This document shows positions 54,706-62,902 of a stretch of 64,000 nt of DNA, one piece after another. The first letter of the stretch is position 1. The number at the start of each line of letters is the position of its first letter. The position numbers and the translations under genes are program-made. The notes under the pieces are model-generated. The model saw nothing but the letters and a program-made list of their open reading frames with translations, made no database searches and was not told where the DNA came from. This DNA comes from Erysipelotrichaceae bacterium (GTDB lineage Bacteria > Bacillota_I > Bacilli_A > Erysipelotrichales > Erysipelotrichaceae), in assembly GCA_017405785.1 (NCBI GenBank), contig JAFQZR010000001.1:1-64000 (forward strand), given 5' to 3'.

Positions 54706-56973
54706 TTATCTTTTTCCGAATCTTTCCAGAAGTTTCTTCATGGCATCTTCGTAAGTATAGTCGTCTTCCTTCTTCTTGGCAGCCGGCTTTTTCTTATTCT
54801 CAGGCTTTCTGTTTCTGTCTTTCTTCTCTGTGGTTCGTTTAGAAAGCTCCTGCAGAGGAATCAGAGAAAGCTGAACTCTGCCTCTGGCTTCATCGATCCG
54901 GGCTACATAGACCGTTACAATGTCTCCTACAGAGACTATATCAGACGGATGATTGACTTTCTTCATGCTCATTCTGGTAATGTGCACCAGACCGTCTTCA
55001 TGCAGTCCGATATCCACAAAGGCACCGAAGTCAACAACGTTTCTGATCGTTCCCGATAAGGCGTCACCGACCTTGAGGTCGCTGATCTCCAGAACATCAC
55101 TCTTTAACAGAGCCCCTTCAAACTGGTCGCGGTAGTCTCTTAACGGCTGTCTGATGGCATCTTCAATATCCTTCAGGGTATAGCTGTCAATGCCCAGTTT
55201 TGAGATCTTGTCCTCATCAAAGCTGATGTTCGGATCTCCCAGTTTTTCAATGCCGCAGACTTCCATGATCTTACGGGCAGAAGCATAGCTTTCCGGATGG
55301 ATCGCAGTTCTGTCCAGAGGTTCATTTCCATCGGTAATTCTTAAGAATCCGGCACACTGCTGGAAGGCCTTGTCACCGATCTTCTTAACCTTTTTCAGCT
55401 GTTCTCTGTTAGTGAACTTACCGTTGTTGTTACGATAGTCAACGATCTCTCTGGCACTTGCGCTGTTAAGTCCGGAAATATGTGTCAGAAGTTCTACGGA
55501 CGCGGTATTGAGGTCTGCTCCGGTACGGTTGACACACATCATTATGGCTTCATCCAGTCTGTCGCTTAACTGTTTCTGCGGAAGGTCATGCTGATACTGA
55601 CCGACACCGATTGACTTAGGGTCGATCTTGATGAGCTCGGCTAACGGGTCCAGCAGTCTGCGTCCGATGGAGACAGCGCTTCTTTCCTCGACATGCAGAT
55701 CAGGGAATTCATTTCTGGCATTTTCACTGGCAGAATATACGGAAGCTCCGGCCTCAGATACTATTGCATAGCTGACTTTAAGATTGTTTTCATGAATCAG
55801 TTCAGCCACCAGTTTCTCGCTTTCACGGGAAGCTGTTCCGTTACCGATGGCGATTATCTCAACACCGTATTTTCTGATCAGATTCAGTAATGTCTTCTTG
55901 GCCTCAGCCACTTTGTTTACAGGCTGATGCGGATAGATCTTGTCAATATGCAGCATCTTACCGGTACTGTCCAGAATGGCCAGCTTACAGCCGGTACGGA
56001 AAGCCGGGTCAAAACCCATGACCACACGGCCCTTTAAAGGCGGTTGCAGTAACAGTTTTTCCAGGTTCAGTGAGAAGATCTCAATGGACTTGTTATGCGC
56101 TCTTTCTGACAGCTGGGAACGGATCTCTCTTTCCACACTTGGCAGTAACAGACGCTTGCAGCCGTCTTCACAGGCAGCTGTGATCTCGTCATTTACTATT
56201 GATTTTCTGGACTTGATAAGTGAGTCTGCCGCTTGTTCAATCAGAGAATTCATGTCATACTCAAAGTCGACGGAAATGACCTTTTCCTTTTCAGCGCGGT
56301 CAATTGCCATGACACGGTGATCAGCGATCGCATTGACTCTTTCGCTGCGGTCATAGTACATCTCATATACTCTCTTTTCATCTTCGGCATTTTTCTTAAG
56401 CTTTGTCACGATCTTACCGGTGTTGTATATGAAATCTCTGAATTCCCATCTCAGCTGAGCTGTATCGGAAATCTTTTCCGCAATGATATCTTCAGCACCC
56501 TGAATGGCATCCTTAACGGTCTTGACCTCATCATTTAGATACTTGGACGCTTCTTCATTAAGACTGCCTTCCTTAGGCATTGATAACATCCAGTCACATA
56601 AAGGCTGTAAGCCATTCTTTATGGCAACAGCTGCTCTGGTTTTCTTTTTCTGAACATATGGACGGTAGAGGTCTTCCACTTCTGAAAGCTTGGTTGCATC
56701 CATGATTGACTGCTTAATTTCATCAGTCAGTTTACCCTGCTGGGCTATCCGGTTAAGGACTGCTTCCTTACGGTCAGCCAGTTTCAGTTCATAATCATAC
56801 TGTTTGGATATTTCCAGGATCTGTTCTTCATCCAGACCACCCGTCATTTCCTTACGGTAACGGGCAATGAAAGGAACCGTATTATCCTGACTCAACAGAT
56901 CAAGGGTATTACGGACCTGTGTTATTTTTATCTTAAGTTTTACAGCGAGGCTGCTGATAATTGTCTCATTCAT
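54706..56973 (-). CDS. tex: Tex-family RNA-binding transcription accessory protein
   Basis: 755 residues. The N-terminal Tex helical region (TVPFIARYRKEMTGGLDEEQI) is followed by a YqgF-like RNase H fold (VMGFDPAFRTGCKLAILD near 320). Then come helix-hairpin-helix units (LLTHISGLNSASAREIVDYR) and an S1 domain (about 640-710, LSGTIRNVVDFGAFVDIGLHEDG), and a Lys-rich tail. Tex binds nucleic acid and affects transcription; the detailed role is unsettled. GAGGTGA precedes the ATG. Confidence 0.94.
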   Translation of the reverse strand: MNETIISSLAVKLKIKITQVRNTLDLLSQDNTVPFIARYRKEMTGGLDEEQILEISKQYDYELKLADRKEAVLNRIAQQGKLTDEIKQSIMDATKLSEVEDLYRPYVQKKKTRAAVAIKNGLQPLCDWMLSMPKEGSLNEEASKYLNDEVKTVKDAIQGAEDIIAEKISDTAQLRWEFRDFIYNTGKIVTKLKKNAEDEKRVYEMYYDRSERVNAIADHRVMAIDRAEKEKVISVDFEYDMNSLIEQAADSLIKSRKSIVNDEITAACEDGCKRLLLPSVEREIRSQLSERAHNKSIEIFSLNLEKLLLQPPLKGRVVMGFDPAFRTGCKLAILDSTGKMLHIDKIYPHQPVNKVAEAKKTLLNLIRKYGVEIIAIGNGTASRESEKLVAELIHENNLKVSYAIVSEAGASVYSASENARNEFPDLHVEERSAVSIGRRLLDPLAELIKIDPKSIGVGQYQHDLPQKQLSDRLDEAIMMCVNRTGADLNTASVELLTHISGLNSASAREIVDYRNNNGKFTNREQLKKVKKIGDKAFQQCAGFLRITDGNEPLDRTAIHPESYASARKIMEVCGIEKLGDPNISFDEDKISKLGIDSYTLKDIEDAIRQPLRDYRDQFEGALLKSDVLEISDLKVGDALSGTIRNVVDFGAFVDIGLHEDGLVHITRMSMKKVNHPSDIVSVGDIVTVYVARIDEARGRVQLSLIPLQELSKRTTEKKDRNRKPENKKKPAAKKKEDDYTYEDAMKKLLERFGKR

Positions 56974-56993
56974 GTCAAATCACCTCGGCATCT

Positions 56994-57002
56994 ATTCTAA
57001 CA
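56994..57002 (-). promoter_or_regulatory. Extended -10 promoter of tex
   Basis: TGTTAGAAT on minus, about 20 nt before the start codon and touching the terminator of the preceding SIS gene. Confidence 0.45.
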
Positions 57003-57028
57003 TGAAAAGAACTGGTTTGAAACCAGTT
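57003..57028 (-). terminator. Terminator of the second SIS gene
   Basis: AACTGGTT and AACCAGTT 8-bp stem with a 3-nt loop, then CTTTTC on minus. The stem begins inside the stop codon of the SIS gene. Confidence 0.72.
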
Positions 57029-58106
57029 ACTTTACATCGTGCATTTGGAAATATTTAGCCGAAACATGCGGCTGTCTCTTGGCAATCTCGATTACCGGAA
57101 TGTCGTTGACTACAGCCAGTTTGTAGGCGATCACCTGTACTACCGGAGCGAATTCAATGGCTCTGAAGTTCTCCGAAGCACATTCAAACGGCAGGTCGGT
57201 TTCATCAAGTGTATTAGCTCCGACAACGAAGCCTCCGCCTAATTCTGCCTTGGCGAAACGGGCTACAGATACAGCATAGAAGTCATCCATTCCACCTTCG
57301 TTGAGAGATACTATAATATCTCCCTTATCCATGCCCAGGTTAGGTCCATGTAAGCCGTCTTCAGCCTCATAGCCTACTGATTTATAGACCTTGGCAGTCT
57401 CCAGCAGCTTCAAAGCTCCTTCAACAGCTACACCCTTAAGTGCTCCGGCACCGTAGTATAACAGACACTTGCAGCCCTTCAGGGTTTCGACATTGTCATC
57501 AAACCATTTCAGTGCTTTTTCCACGATAATTGGGTGGTTTTCTGCTGCCTTGAGAGCATCTCTCAGATATTCCTGATACTCGCTTACAGTGATATAACCG
57601 CGTTCCTGACCGATCCTTAAAGCGATAACCTGCAGGGTCATGATGGTGCAGCAGACACCTACCGTACGGTATCCATACTCTTCATAGCCGCAGCCCATGA
57701 CGACATGGCTTTCTGTCAGTAAAGCCAGCGGAGTTCCTTCCTTTTCCGTGACGGAAACGGTATGCAGACCCTTTTCAGCTGCCATGGCTGCTTCCTTCTC
57801 AACCAGAGTTGAAGTACCTGACTGAGAAACAAAGACATATACGGCATCCTCAGGGTATACAGTCTTCTTACGGAAATCATTAGGCAGATAGACCTGGACT
57901 TCCAGACCTGAAGCCTTTTCCATGAACAGCTGTGCCGTTACCGGACCGTTGTTTGATGAGCCGGAACCGATGACAATGATCTTTTTCAGCTTCTTGACAT
58001 CTTCTCCCAGCTTCCGGATCATGGCATCCGTATTGACATCGGCATTTGCCACGATTTCCCTGATCTTCTCAGGTGTGCGTTTAATACAGTCTAACATTGT
58101 TACCAT
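57027..58106 (-). CDS. Double-SIS sugar isomerase/deglycase-like protein, paralogue
   Basis: 359 residues with the same layout as the protein at 51953-53029: VIGSGSSNNGPVTAQLF and VSQSGTSTLVEKEA in the first SIS domain, YYGAGALKGVAVEGALKLLET in the second, and the loop EAEDGLHGP. Both start M[IV]TMLDCI[RK]R and are clearly homologous along the whole length. It follows the thiol-peroxidase gene with no gap. The pair may handle two different amino-sugar or glycated phosphates. Confidence 0.85.
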   Translation of the reverse strand: MVTMLDCIKRTPEKIREIVANADVNTDAMIRKLGEDVKKLKKIIVIGSGSSNNGPVTAQLFMEKASGLEVQVYLPNDFRKKTVYPEDAVYVFVSQSGTSTLVEKEAAMAAEKGLHTVSVTEKEGTPLALLTESHVVMGCGYEEYGYRTVGVCCTIMTLQVIALRIGQERGYITVSEYQEYLRDALKAAENHPIIVEKALKWFDDNVETLKGCKCLLYYGAGALKGVAVEGALKLLETAKVYKSVGYEAEDGLHGPNLGMDKGDIIVSLNEGGMDDFYAVSVARFAKAELGGGFVVGANTLDETDLPFECASENFRAIEFAPVVQVIAYKLAVVNDIPVIEIAKRQPHVSAKYFQMHDVK

Positions 58107-58568
58107 TTAATGTTCCTCCACTAATTTCAGCATATCCCCCGGGTTCTCACCGGCATTGACTTTTCCCATGGCCTTGATGATCTTGCCTTCCTCATCGATG
58201 AGGTAAGTTGTTCTGACCACGCCCATGGTTATTTTTCCGTACATGTTCTTTTCCTTCCAGACATCATAGAGCTGTATTACTTCCTTGTCGACATCAGCCA
58301 GTAATGTGAAGTTCAGTCCGTATTTTTCCTGGAACTTCTTATGTGAAGCTACTGAGTCCTTACTGACACCTAAGACCACCGCGTTGTTTTCACGGAAATG
58401 AGGCATCAGTTCCATGAAGTTGCAGGCCTGCTTGGTACAGCCGGAAGTATTGTCTTTCGGATAGAAGTACAGTACGATTTTCTGACCTCTGTAATCACTT
58501 AATGAATGCGGGATTCCATCCTGATCCAACAGGGTAAAATCCGGTGCAACAATACCAGTTTCCAACAT
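58107..58568 (-). CDS. bcp: Thioredoxin-dependent thiol peroxidase (Bcp/PrxQ)
   Basis: 153 residues. The peroxidatic C44 and resolving C49 lie in DNTSGCTKQACNF, the PrxQ arrangement with five-residue spacing. It reduces hydroperoxides with electrons from thioredoxin. The stop codon directly abuts the SIS start codon, so the two are cotranscribed. Confidence 0.93.
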   Translation of the reverse strand: MLETGIVAPDFTLLDQDGIPHSLSDYRGQKIVLYFYPKDNTSGCTKQACNFMELMPHFRENNAVVLGVSKDSVASHKKFQEKYGLNFTLLADVDKEVIQLYDVWKEKNMYGKITMGVVRTTYLIDEEGKIIKAMGKVNAGENPGDMLKLVEEH

Positions 58569-58594
58569 ATTTTTTATAACTCCTTGTTTATTAC

Positions 58595-58603
58595 ATTATA
58601 CCA
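58595..58603 (-). promoter_or_regulatory. Extended -10 promoter of the bcp operon
   Basis: TGGTATAAT on minus, about 27 nt before the start codon; no clear -35 box. Confidence 0.5.
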
Positions 58604-58668
58604 AGAATACCGTCAGATTTCTTATGTTTTACTACTGTCACATCAAAGATACAGACAATTGAACAAAC

Positions 58669-58692
58669 GCACAGTTAACACTGTGCAGTGTT
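58669..58692. repeat. Two overlapping palindromes
   Basis: GCACAGT/ACTGTGC (58669-58686, 4-nt centre) and AACACTG/CAGTGTT (58677-58692, 2-nt centre) share sequence, so only one can form at a time. They lie upstream of the bcp promoter and may be a regulator site. Confidence 0.4.
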
Positions 58693-58714
58693 ACAGACAT
58701 TCTCCTTTTACAAT

Positions 58715-58747
58715 ATAAAAACCACGGAATGAAAGCCTTCCGAGGTT
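58715..58747 (-). terminator. Terminator of the Ig/3D-like protein gene
   Basis: AACC-CGGAA pairs with TTCCG-GGTT (one central mismatch) around an 8-nt loop, then TTTTAT on minus, 9 nt past the stop codon. Confidence 0.72.
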
Positions 58748-58756
58748 TATTTAATA

Positions 58757-59689
58757 TTACCAGTTGACCGCAATATCTATCTGATACGGGTTGGTCAGGG
58801 CAAACAGTCCGGTATCACATACCATGCCCATTCCCAATGATGTTTCAACCAGGGAACCGCGCGGTCTTAAGCCCAGATGAGCTGCTACCATGATATATGG
58901 TCCCAGCATCTTGCAGCCATCTTCTCTGACCCAGTAAGGATCAGTATTGCCCATGGCTCTCATGATGGCAATAACACCGCCCATATCCAGGTTGTAATAG
59001 GTTTCCTTACCGCTTGGTCCGTTTATGGTACCCAGATAAGGAGTCAGTCTCTGACCGGTCCATGTACCGTAATAGACACCGTAGCTGACAGAAACCTTGT
59101 AGTCCCGGGTTGTCTGGTTACCGTTACTGTCCATGGCCGTGACCTTGACGTTATAAGTGCCGATGCTGTTGACATTAACGGAACCGGTCACTATATAATG
59201 GCCTTCTGACAGCTCCTTGGAATACTCCAGGTCACCGTCAACCGGGTCAGTAACACTTTCAATGTTATCCTTGAGATTATAGCCGTTACCGATAATAACG
59301 CTGACCTCTTTTTTCTTCAGCTTGATCTCCGGAGCAACCGTATCCTTTACCTCAATGGTACGGTAGAAATAGCGGTTTACTTCCGTACCAAAACTGTCAT
59401 AATCTGTAAGACGGTATTTCAGAATGTGAACACCAGGTTCCATCTGGTTAACTTCATCACACATGACTGTCAGTTCTCCGGTATGGTCCCAGATCAGTTC
59501 AGCAGGATCCCATGTAGCTTCTCCGTATTCCAGTTTCGGAGCTACCATGTAAGTCATGGACAAAGAATCCCAGGTTTCCTGGTAACTTTCTTCTCTCATG
59601 CTCTTCATGTATTCAGAATATCCGCTGTCTACGTTCCCTCCGAATAGAAGCAGGCTGAATACACCCAAAACTACTCCTGCATTTTTCAT
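58757..59689 (-). CDS. Secreted Ig-like protein with 3D-like C-terminal domain
   Basis: 310 residues. The N-terminal hydrophobic stretch (MKNAGVVLGVFSLLLFGG) is a signal peptide or anchor. One or two DUF5011-like Ig domains follow (about 45-205, with VKDTVAPEIKLKKKEVSV and SIGTYNVKVTAMDSNGN). The C-terminal part (about 245-310) reads VAAHLGLRPRGSLVETSLGMGM ... DTGLFA ... QIDIAVNW when abbreviated. It resembles the 3D double-psi barrel of cell-wall hydrolases, including its catalytic-type Asp. ATG 59689 is preferred because GAGG lies 7 nt upstream; an ATG at 59695 has the site too close. Confidence 0.75.
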   Translation of the reverse strand: MKNAGVVLGVFSLLLFGGNVDSGYSEYMKSMREESYQETWDSLSMTYMVAPKLEYGEATWDPAELIWDHTGELTVMCDEVNQMEPGVHILKYRLTDYDSFGTEVNRYFYRTIEVKDTVAPEIKLKKKEVSVIIGNGYNLKDNIESVTDPVDGDLEYSKELSEGHYIVTGSVNVNSIGTYNVKVTAMDSNGNQTTRDYKVSVSYGVYYGTWTGQRLTPYLGTINGPSGKETYYNLDMGGVIAIMRAMGNTDPYWVREDGCKMLGPYIMVAAHLGLRPRGSLVETSLGMGMVCDTGLFALTNPYQIDIAVNW

Positions 59690-59719
59690 TTCCATTCCTC
59701 TGTATTACAGGTATGTACT

Positions 59720-59747
59720 ATTATAACACAACTTGCTGATCTGTCAA
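59720..59747 (-). promoter_or_regulatory. Strong promoter of the Ig/3D-like gene
   Basis: Consensus TTGACA (59742-59747), 16 bp, TATAAT (59720-59725) with an extended TGT on minus. The -35 box overlaps the T run of the preceding terminator. Confidence 0.78.
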
Positions 59748-59767
59748 AAAAGCCTTTCTCAGGCTTT
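59743..59767 (-). terminator. Terminator of the nagA-folate operon
   Basis: AAAGCCT, GAGAA loop, AGGCTTT, then TTTTT on minus, 34 nt past the cyclo-ligase stop codon. Confidence 0.78.
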
Positions 59768-59801
59768 CATATAATATACATATGCATTCCTGCCATAATT
59801 C

Positions 59802-60383
59802 TTACTCAATAATGGGATTCTGTACTAAACTGAAAACCTGTTGCAAAAATGATTTTACAGCATTCTCGCTAACCACGATGTCCATAAAGATATCGTTATC
59901 ATCCATTTCAATGTCATCCCTGATGTTTTCACTGCAGCACAGACATATCTTCTTACCTTTACTGCCTTTCAGGAAACGGTCATAATACCCGGCCCCATGG
60001 CCTAATCTTTCACCGTTTTTTCCTGCTGCCATGCAAGGTATGATCATCAGATCAAATTCATCAGATGTTTCACTGTCACAGACAGGTTCCATTATCCCAT
60101 AACTGCCTTTCTGCAGATCACTTAATGACCTGATCCTGACAGCTTTCATGATGCCGTTGCCGTAACACTTAGGAACATATACTTCCCTGTTTTTCAGACT
60201 GTCTTCAATGATCAGATCAGTTGATACTTCGGTGTCCATTGATACATAACAGAAAATACGCTGACCCAAAATATACTCAGGTAATTCCATTGTTTTTTTC
60301 TGTATTACGGTACTGGCTTTTTTCAGATATTGGGAATCAACAGGATTTTCTCTGATCAGCTTACGAAGCTGTTTCTTGTCCAT
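59802..60383 (-). CDS. 5-formyltetrahydrofolate cyclo-ligase
   Basis: 193 residues. RLGHGAGYYDRFL is the diagnostic motif and RKLIRENPVDSQYLKKAS matches the N-terminal helix. It converts 5-formyl-THF to 5,10-methenyl-THF with ATP. Its start shares one base with the NagA stop codon. Last gene in the operon. Confidence 0.93.
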   Translation of the reverse strand: MDKKQLRKLIRENPVDSQYLKKASTVIQKKTMELPEYILGQRIFCYVSMDTEVSTDLIIEDSLKNREVYVPKCYGNGIMKAVRIRSLSDLQKGSYGIMEPVCDSETSDEFDLMIIPCMAAGKNGERLGHGAGYYDRFLKGSKGKKICLCCSENIRDDIEMDDNDIFMDIVVSENAVKSFLQQVFSLVQNPIIE

Positions 60384-61519
60384 TACAGCATTTCCACGCC
60401 GCTGACATAGGTCTGAACGGCATCGAAATTCTCATCCAGGACAGCGATATCAGCGTCATATCCCTGCTTGATGTAGCCTTTGACATTGCCTAAGCCCAGC
60501 ATGTTCATCGGGTTGCAGGTGCAGGAGTTGATGGCAGTAACGACATCGATACCGCTCTTGTTGATTTCCTTGCCCAGGATATGGCACAGCATGGCCGCAC
60601 TTCCCGTTAAGGCACCATTCTGCAGACGGCATACCTCTTCATCCGTTACGCTGATTATTCCTTCCGGAGTATCATAGGTTCCCACCGGGAATCCCTTGGC
60701 CCGTACGGAGTCTGTAACAGAGATCAGGCGATCCTTGCCCTTGATCTTTGCCAGAATCTTGGCAGCCGGAGCTGATACATGGCAGGTATCACCGATAAGT
60801 TCGGCATACATGTCATCAAAGTACATAGCAGCACCTACTGTTCCCGGCTTACGGTGATTCAGAGGTCTCATGGCATTGTAGGTATGGGTGAATGATACGG
60901 CACCGGCCTCTCTGGCAGCCGCACACTGTTCAAAGGTTGCTCCGGTATGACCCAGGGTAACTCTGATGCCCATCTCGGTGCAGTGTCTGATGACATCCAT
61001 GTTTTCCAGCATTTCCGGTGCCAGCATGACCAGTAAAAGATGTCCTTTGCAGGCTTTCTGGAAATCATCAATGATCTTGTTGTCAGGGATGACCATGGCA
61101 GAAAGTGTCTGAGCACCCGCAAACTCCTGGGAAATGAACGGTCCTTCGGAATGGACACCCAGGATATGGGCACCTTCATTACCTTCTTCAATGACCTTGG
61201 CAATGTTGCCGACATTCTCCAGAAGGGTTTCCCACGGTACACCTGCTGAGGTTGTCGGTAATGTTGATGTAACGCCTTCCTTAGGCAGATACTTCATCCA
61301 CATTCTGATGCCTTCTTCAGTGGCATGATTGGCATCAACCATGTAGAATCCATGGTTATGAATGTCACACAGTCCCGGTAAGATCCAGTTATCTCCGTAA
61401 TCCTTATCGGCTTTCTTGAAACCGTAAGGCAATACTGCCGTTATCTTTCCGTCTTCAATCTCAACCTGTAAAGGCTGCAGCTTTTCTTCAAAATATACGT
61501 TTCTGCTCTGAATGATCAT
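60383..61519 (-). CDS. nagA: N-acetylglucosamine-6-phosphate deacetylase
   Basis: 378 residues. H54/H56 (DIHNHG), E125 (HSEGP), H191 (LGHTGAT) and H212 (THTYNAM) are the metal ligands, and D270 (SVTDS) the catalytic base. THTYNAMRPLNHRKPG is the classical NagA substrate loop, closer to biochemically known NagA than the copy at 12032. NagB is not adjacent; the SIS proteins are the only isomerase-type genes in the window. Translated together with the cyclo-ligase. Confidence 0.93.
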   Translation of the reverse strand: MIIQSRNVYFEEKLQPLQVEIEDGKITAVLPYGFKKADKDYGDNWILPGLCDIHNHGFYMVDANHATEEGIRMWMKYLPKEGVTSTLPTTSAGVPWETLLENVGNIAKVIEEGNEGAHILGVHSEGPFISQEFAGAQTLSAMVIPDNKIIDDFQKACKGHLLLVMLAPEMLENMDVIRHCTEMGIRVTLGHTGATFEQCAAAREAGAVSFTHTYNAMRPLNHRKPGTVGAAMYFDDMYAELIGDTCHVSAPAAKILAKIKGKDRLISVTDSVRAKGFPVGTYDTPEGIISVTDEEVCRLQNGALTGSAAMLCHILGKEINKSGIDVVTAINSCTCNPMNMLGLGNVKGYIKQGYDADIAVLDENFDAVQTYVSGVEML

Positions 61520-61520
61520 A

Positions 61521-61826
61521 TTAGTCCTCTACCCTTTCATTTACTGATGCTTTGATTTTCCGCCGGTATTCCTTGAACTTTTCAATATATCTCTTTATGT
61601 CAGCTTCGTCGAGCTTTCCATCTTCACCAAAGATAGCCATGCCGGCCTTGCTGGTACGAAACTTCCGGGTCATGCGGTCAATGTCCCGCTTGTCAAACTT
61701 TCCGTCGTCGCCCAGTATCCGTTTACCGAAGTCCGTTTCGGCGATTTTTTTCATGATGTCATCGGATTTCTTTCTGACATCCTTCAGTTCTTCTGAAATC
61801 TTATCCTTCATCTGCTGATCCGGCAT
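61521..61826 (-). CDS. Small charged protein with two EF-hand-like repeats
   Basis: 101 residues. Two 25-residue repeats, about 33-57 (FGKRILGDDGKFDKRDIDRM) and 61-85 (AGMAIFGEDGKLDEADIKRY), share hydrophobic helix, G-[DE]-D-G-K-[FL]-D-x-x-D-I and basic helix. They look like degenerate EF-hand or dockerin loops, lacking the first two acidic ligands. No signal peptide. The N terminus is helical and charged. Function unknown. It lies between the membrane protein at 61828 and NagA with 1-nt gaps, so it is firmly in the operon. Confidence 0.68.
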   Translation of the reverse strand: MPDQQMKDKISEELKDVRKKSDDIMKKIAETDFGKRILGDDGKFDKRDIDRMTRKFRTSKAGMAIFGEDGKLDEADIKRYIEKFKEYRRKIKASVNERVED

Positions 61827-61827
61827 G

Positions 61828-62478
61828 TTATTTCTCCTTTGACATTCTGTCGGCTATTGCCTTATCCAGCATTTCCATATGCTGACGGGAAAGAGCCCGG
61901 TATTCTTCCTGCTTTTCCTTGTCTCCCAGAGTTTCATAAATGGTGGAAATAAGGAATTCATTGACGCTGCGGTACTGTTCATCAAGTTCTTCATTCTTCC
62001 GTAACAGTTCCTTCAGCTTGCCGGTCTTCTTCTCTATACAGATATCGTAGAAGTTATTGACTTCTTCCTTGATGGCCTTGTTTTCAACAGTATCGGAAAG
62101 AGTATTGATCTGATCCTTGTAGTAGGCCGCTCTTTTCTTATCTTTTTCTGTTATGAAATAGTTGAAACCTCTGGTCGCAATTTCCTTCTTCTGGGCTTCA
62201 TTAAGTCTTTTATCCTTAAATGAATCAAACATCTCAACGGTCTTCTTTTTGTCACCTGAAATCATAGCCCGGTTCAGTTTCAGATAGTCCAGGTTAAATG
62301 GAGGCACCCGTCTCTGAACGTCTTTTCTTTCCGTCATGGCCTCAAATTCCTGGATCTGACCCTTCATCAGCAGATCAGCCAGCTTGTTGAGGATGTTCTT
62401 TCTTCTCCAGGCCACAAAGAAATCATAGCCAAAAAGCCGGACGGCCAGAATGATACAGATAATTAAATACTTATTCAT
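61828..62478 (-). CDS. Membrane-anchored helical protein of unknown function
   Basis: 216 residues. An N-terminal membrane segment (about 2-23) is followed by a long, highly charged, all-helical region with TPR-like spacing (KLNRAMISGDKKKTVEMF, YETLGDKEKQEEYRALS). No family is recognised. AAAGGAG precedes the start. It is 14 nt after the HEYGH protein and may scaffold a complex on the inner face of the membrane. Confidence 0.68.
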   Translation of the reverse strand: MNKYLIICIILAVRLFGYDFFVAWRRKNILNKLADLLMKGQIQEFEAMTERKDVQRRVPPFNLDYLKLNRAMISGDKKKTVEMFDSFKDKRLNEAQKKEIATRGFNYFITEKDKKRAAYYKDQINTLSDTVENKAIKEEVNNFYDICIEKKTGKLKELLRKNEELDEQYRSVNEFLISTIYETLGDKEKQEEYRALSRQHMEMLDKAIADRMSKEK

Positions 62479-62492
62479 TGTTGCGTTCTCCT

Positions 62493-62894
62493 TTACAGTG
62501 ATTTATCTCCGGTTATTCTTTCTCCCAGCCTGTTAGCCCATTTCTCCGGGAAAAACCGGTAATATGACAGATGTTCCCTGCTTCTTCTCTTCTGCAGGGC
62601 CGGCAGATTGGCCCATATGGCAGAAGGTATGCCTATTACTGGCAAATAAAGTGGTCCCAGTATGGCAGACTGAATGGTGTGGCCATACTCATGGACGCAG
62701 ACTCTGGTATCATCAGGCCACACAAAGATAAACAGGCCTAGTGACAGTCCGGTATCGCGTTTCCATTCGGTACAGATCGAGTTTTTATACATGTAATGAT
62801 GATCCCTGATGTGCACCAGAAAAACTACAAACCCCAGAAAAGTCTGTATTATTCCCCATGTGCACTGTAAAAACCAGTAAATACATCTGAGCAT
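62493..62894 (-). CDS. Small membrane protein with HExxH-type motif
   Basis: 133 residues. Two hydrophobic segments near 5-28 and 50-60 flank a turn, then VCVHEYGHTIQSAILGPLYLP holds HEYGH at 68-72, the HExxH signature of zinc metalloproteases, partly embedded in a hydrophobic context. The third zinc ligand is not obvious. No Shine-Dalgarno; the ATG lies 8 nt after a -10 box, suggesting leaderless translation. It heads the operon that continues into the helical protein, the EF-hand-like protein, NagA and the cyclo-ligase. Confidence 0.68.
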   Translation of the reverse strand: MLRCIYWFLQCTWGIIQTFLGFVVFLVHIRDHHYMYKNSICTEWKRDTGLSLGLFIFVWPDDTRVCVHEYGHTIQSAILGPLYLPVIGIPSAIWANLPALQKRRSREHLSYYRFFPEKWANRLGERITGDKSL

Positions 62895-62902
62895 CTATAA
62901 CA

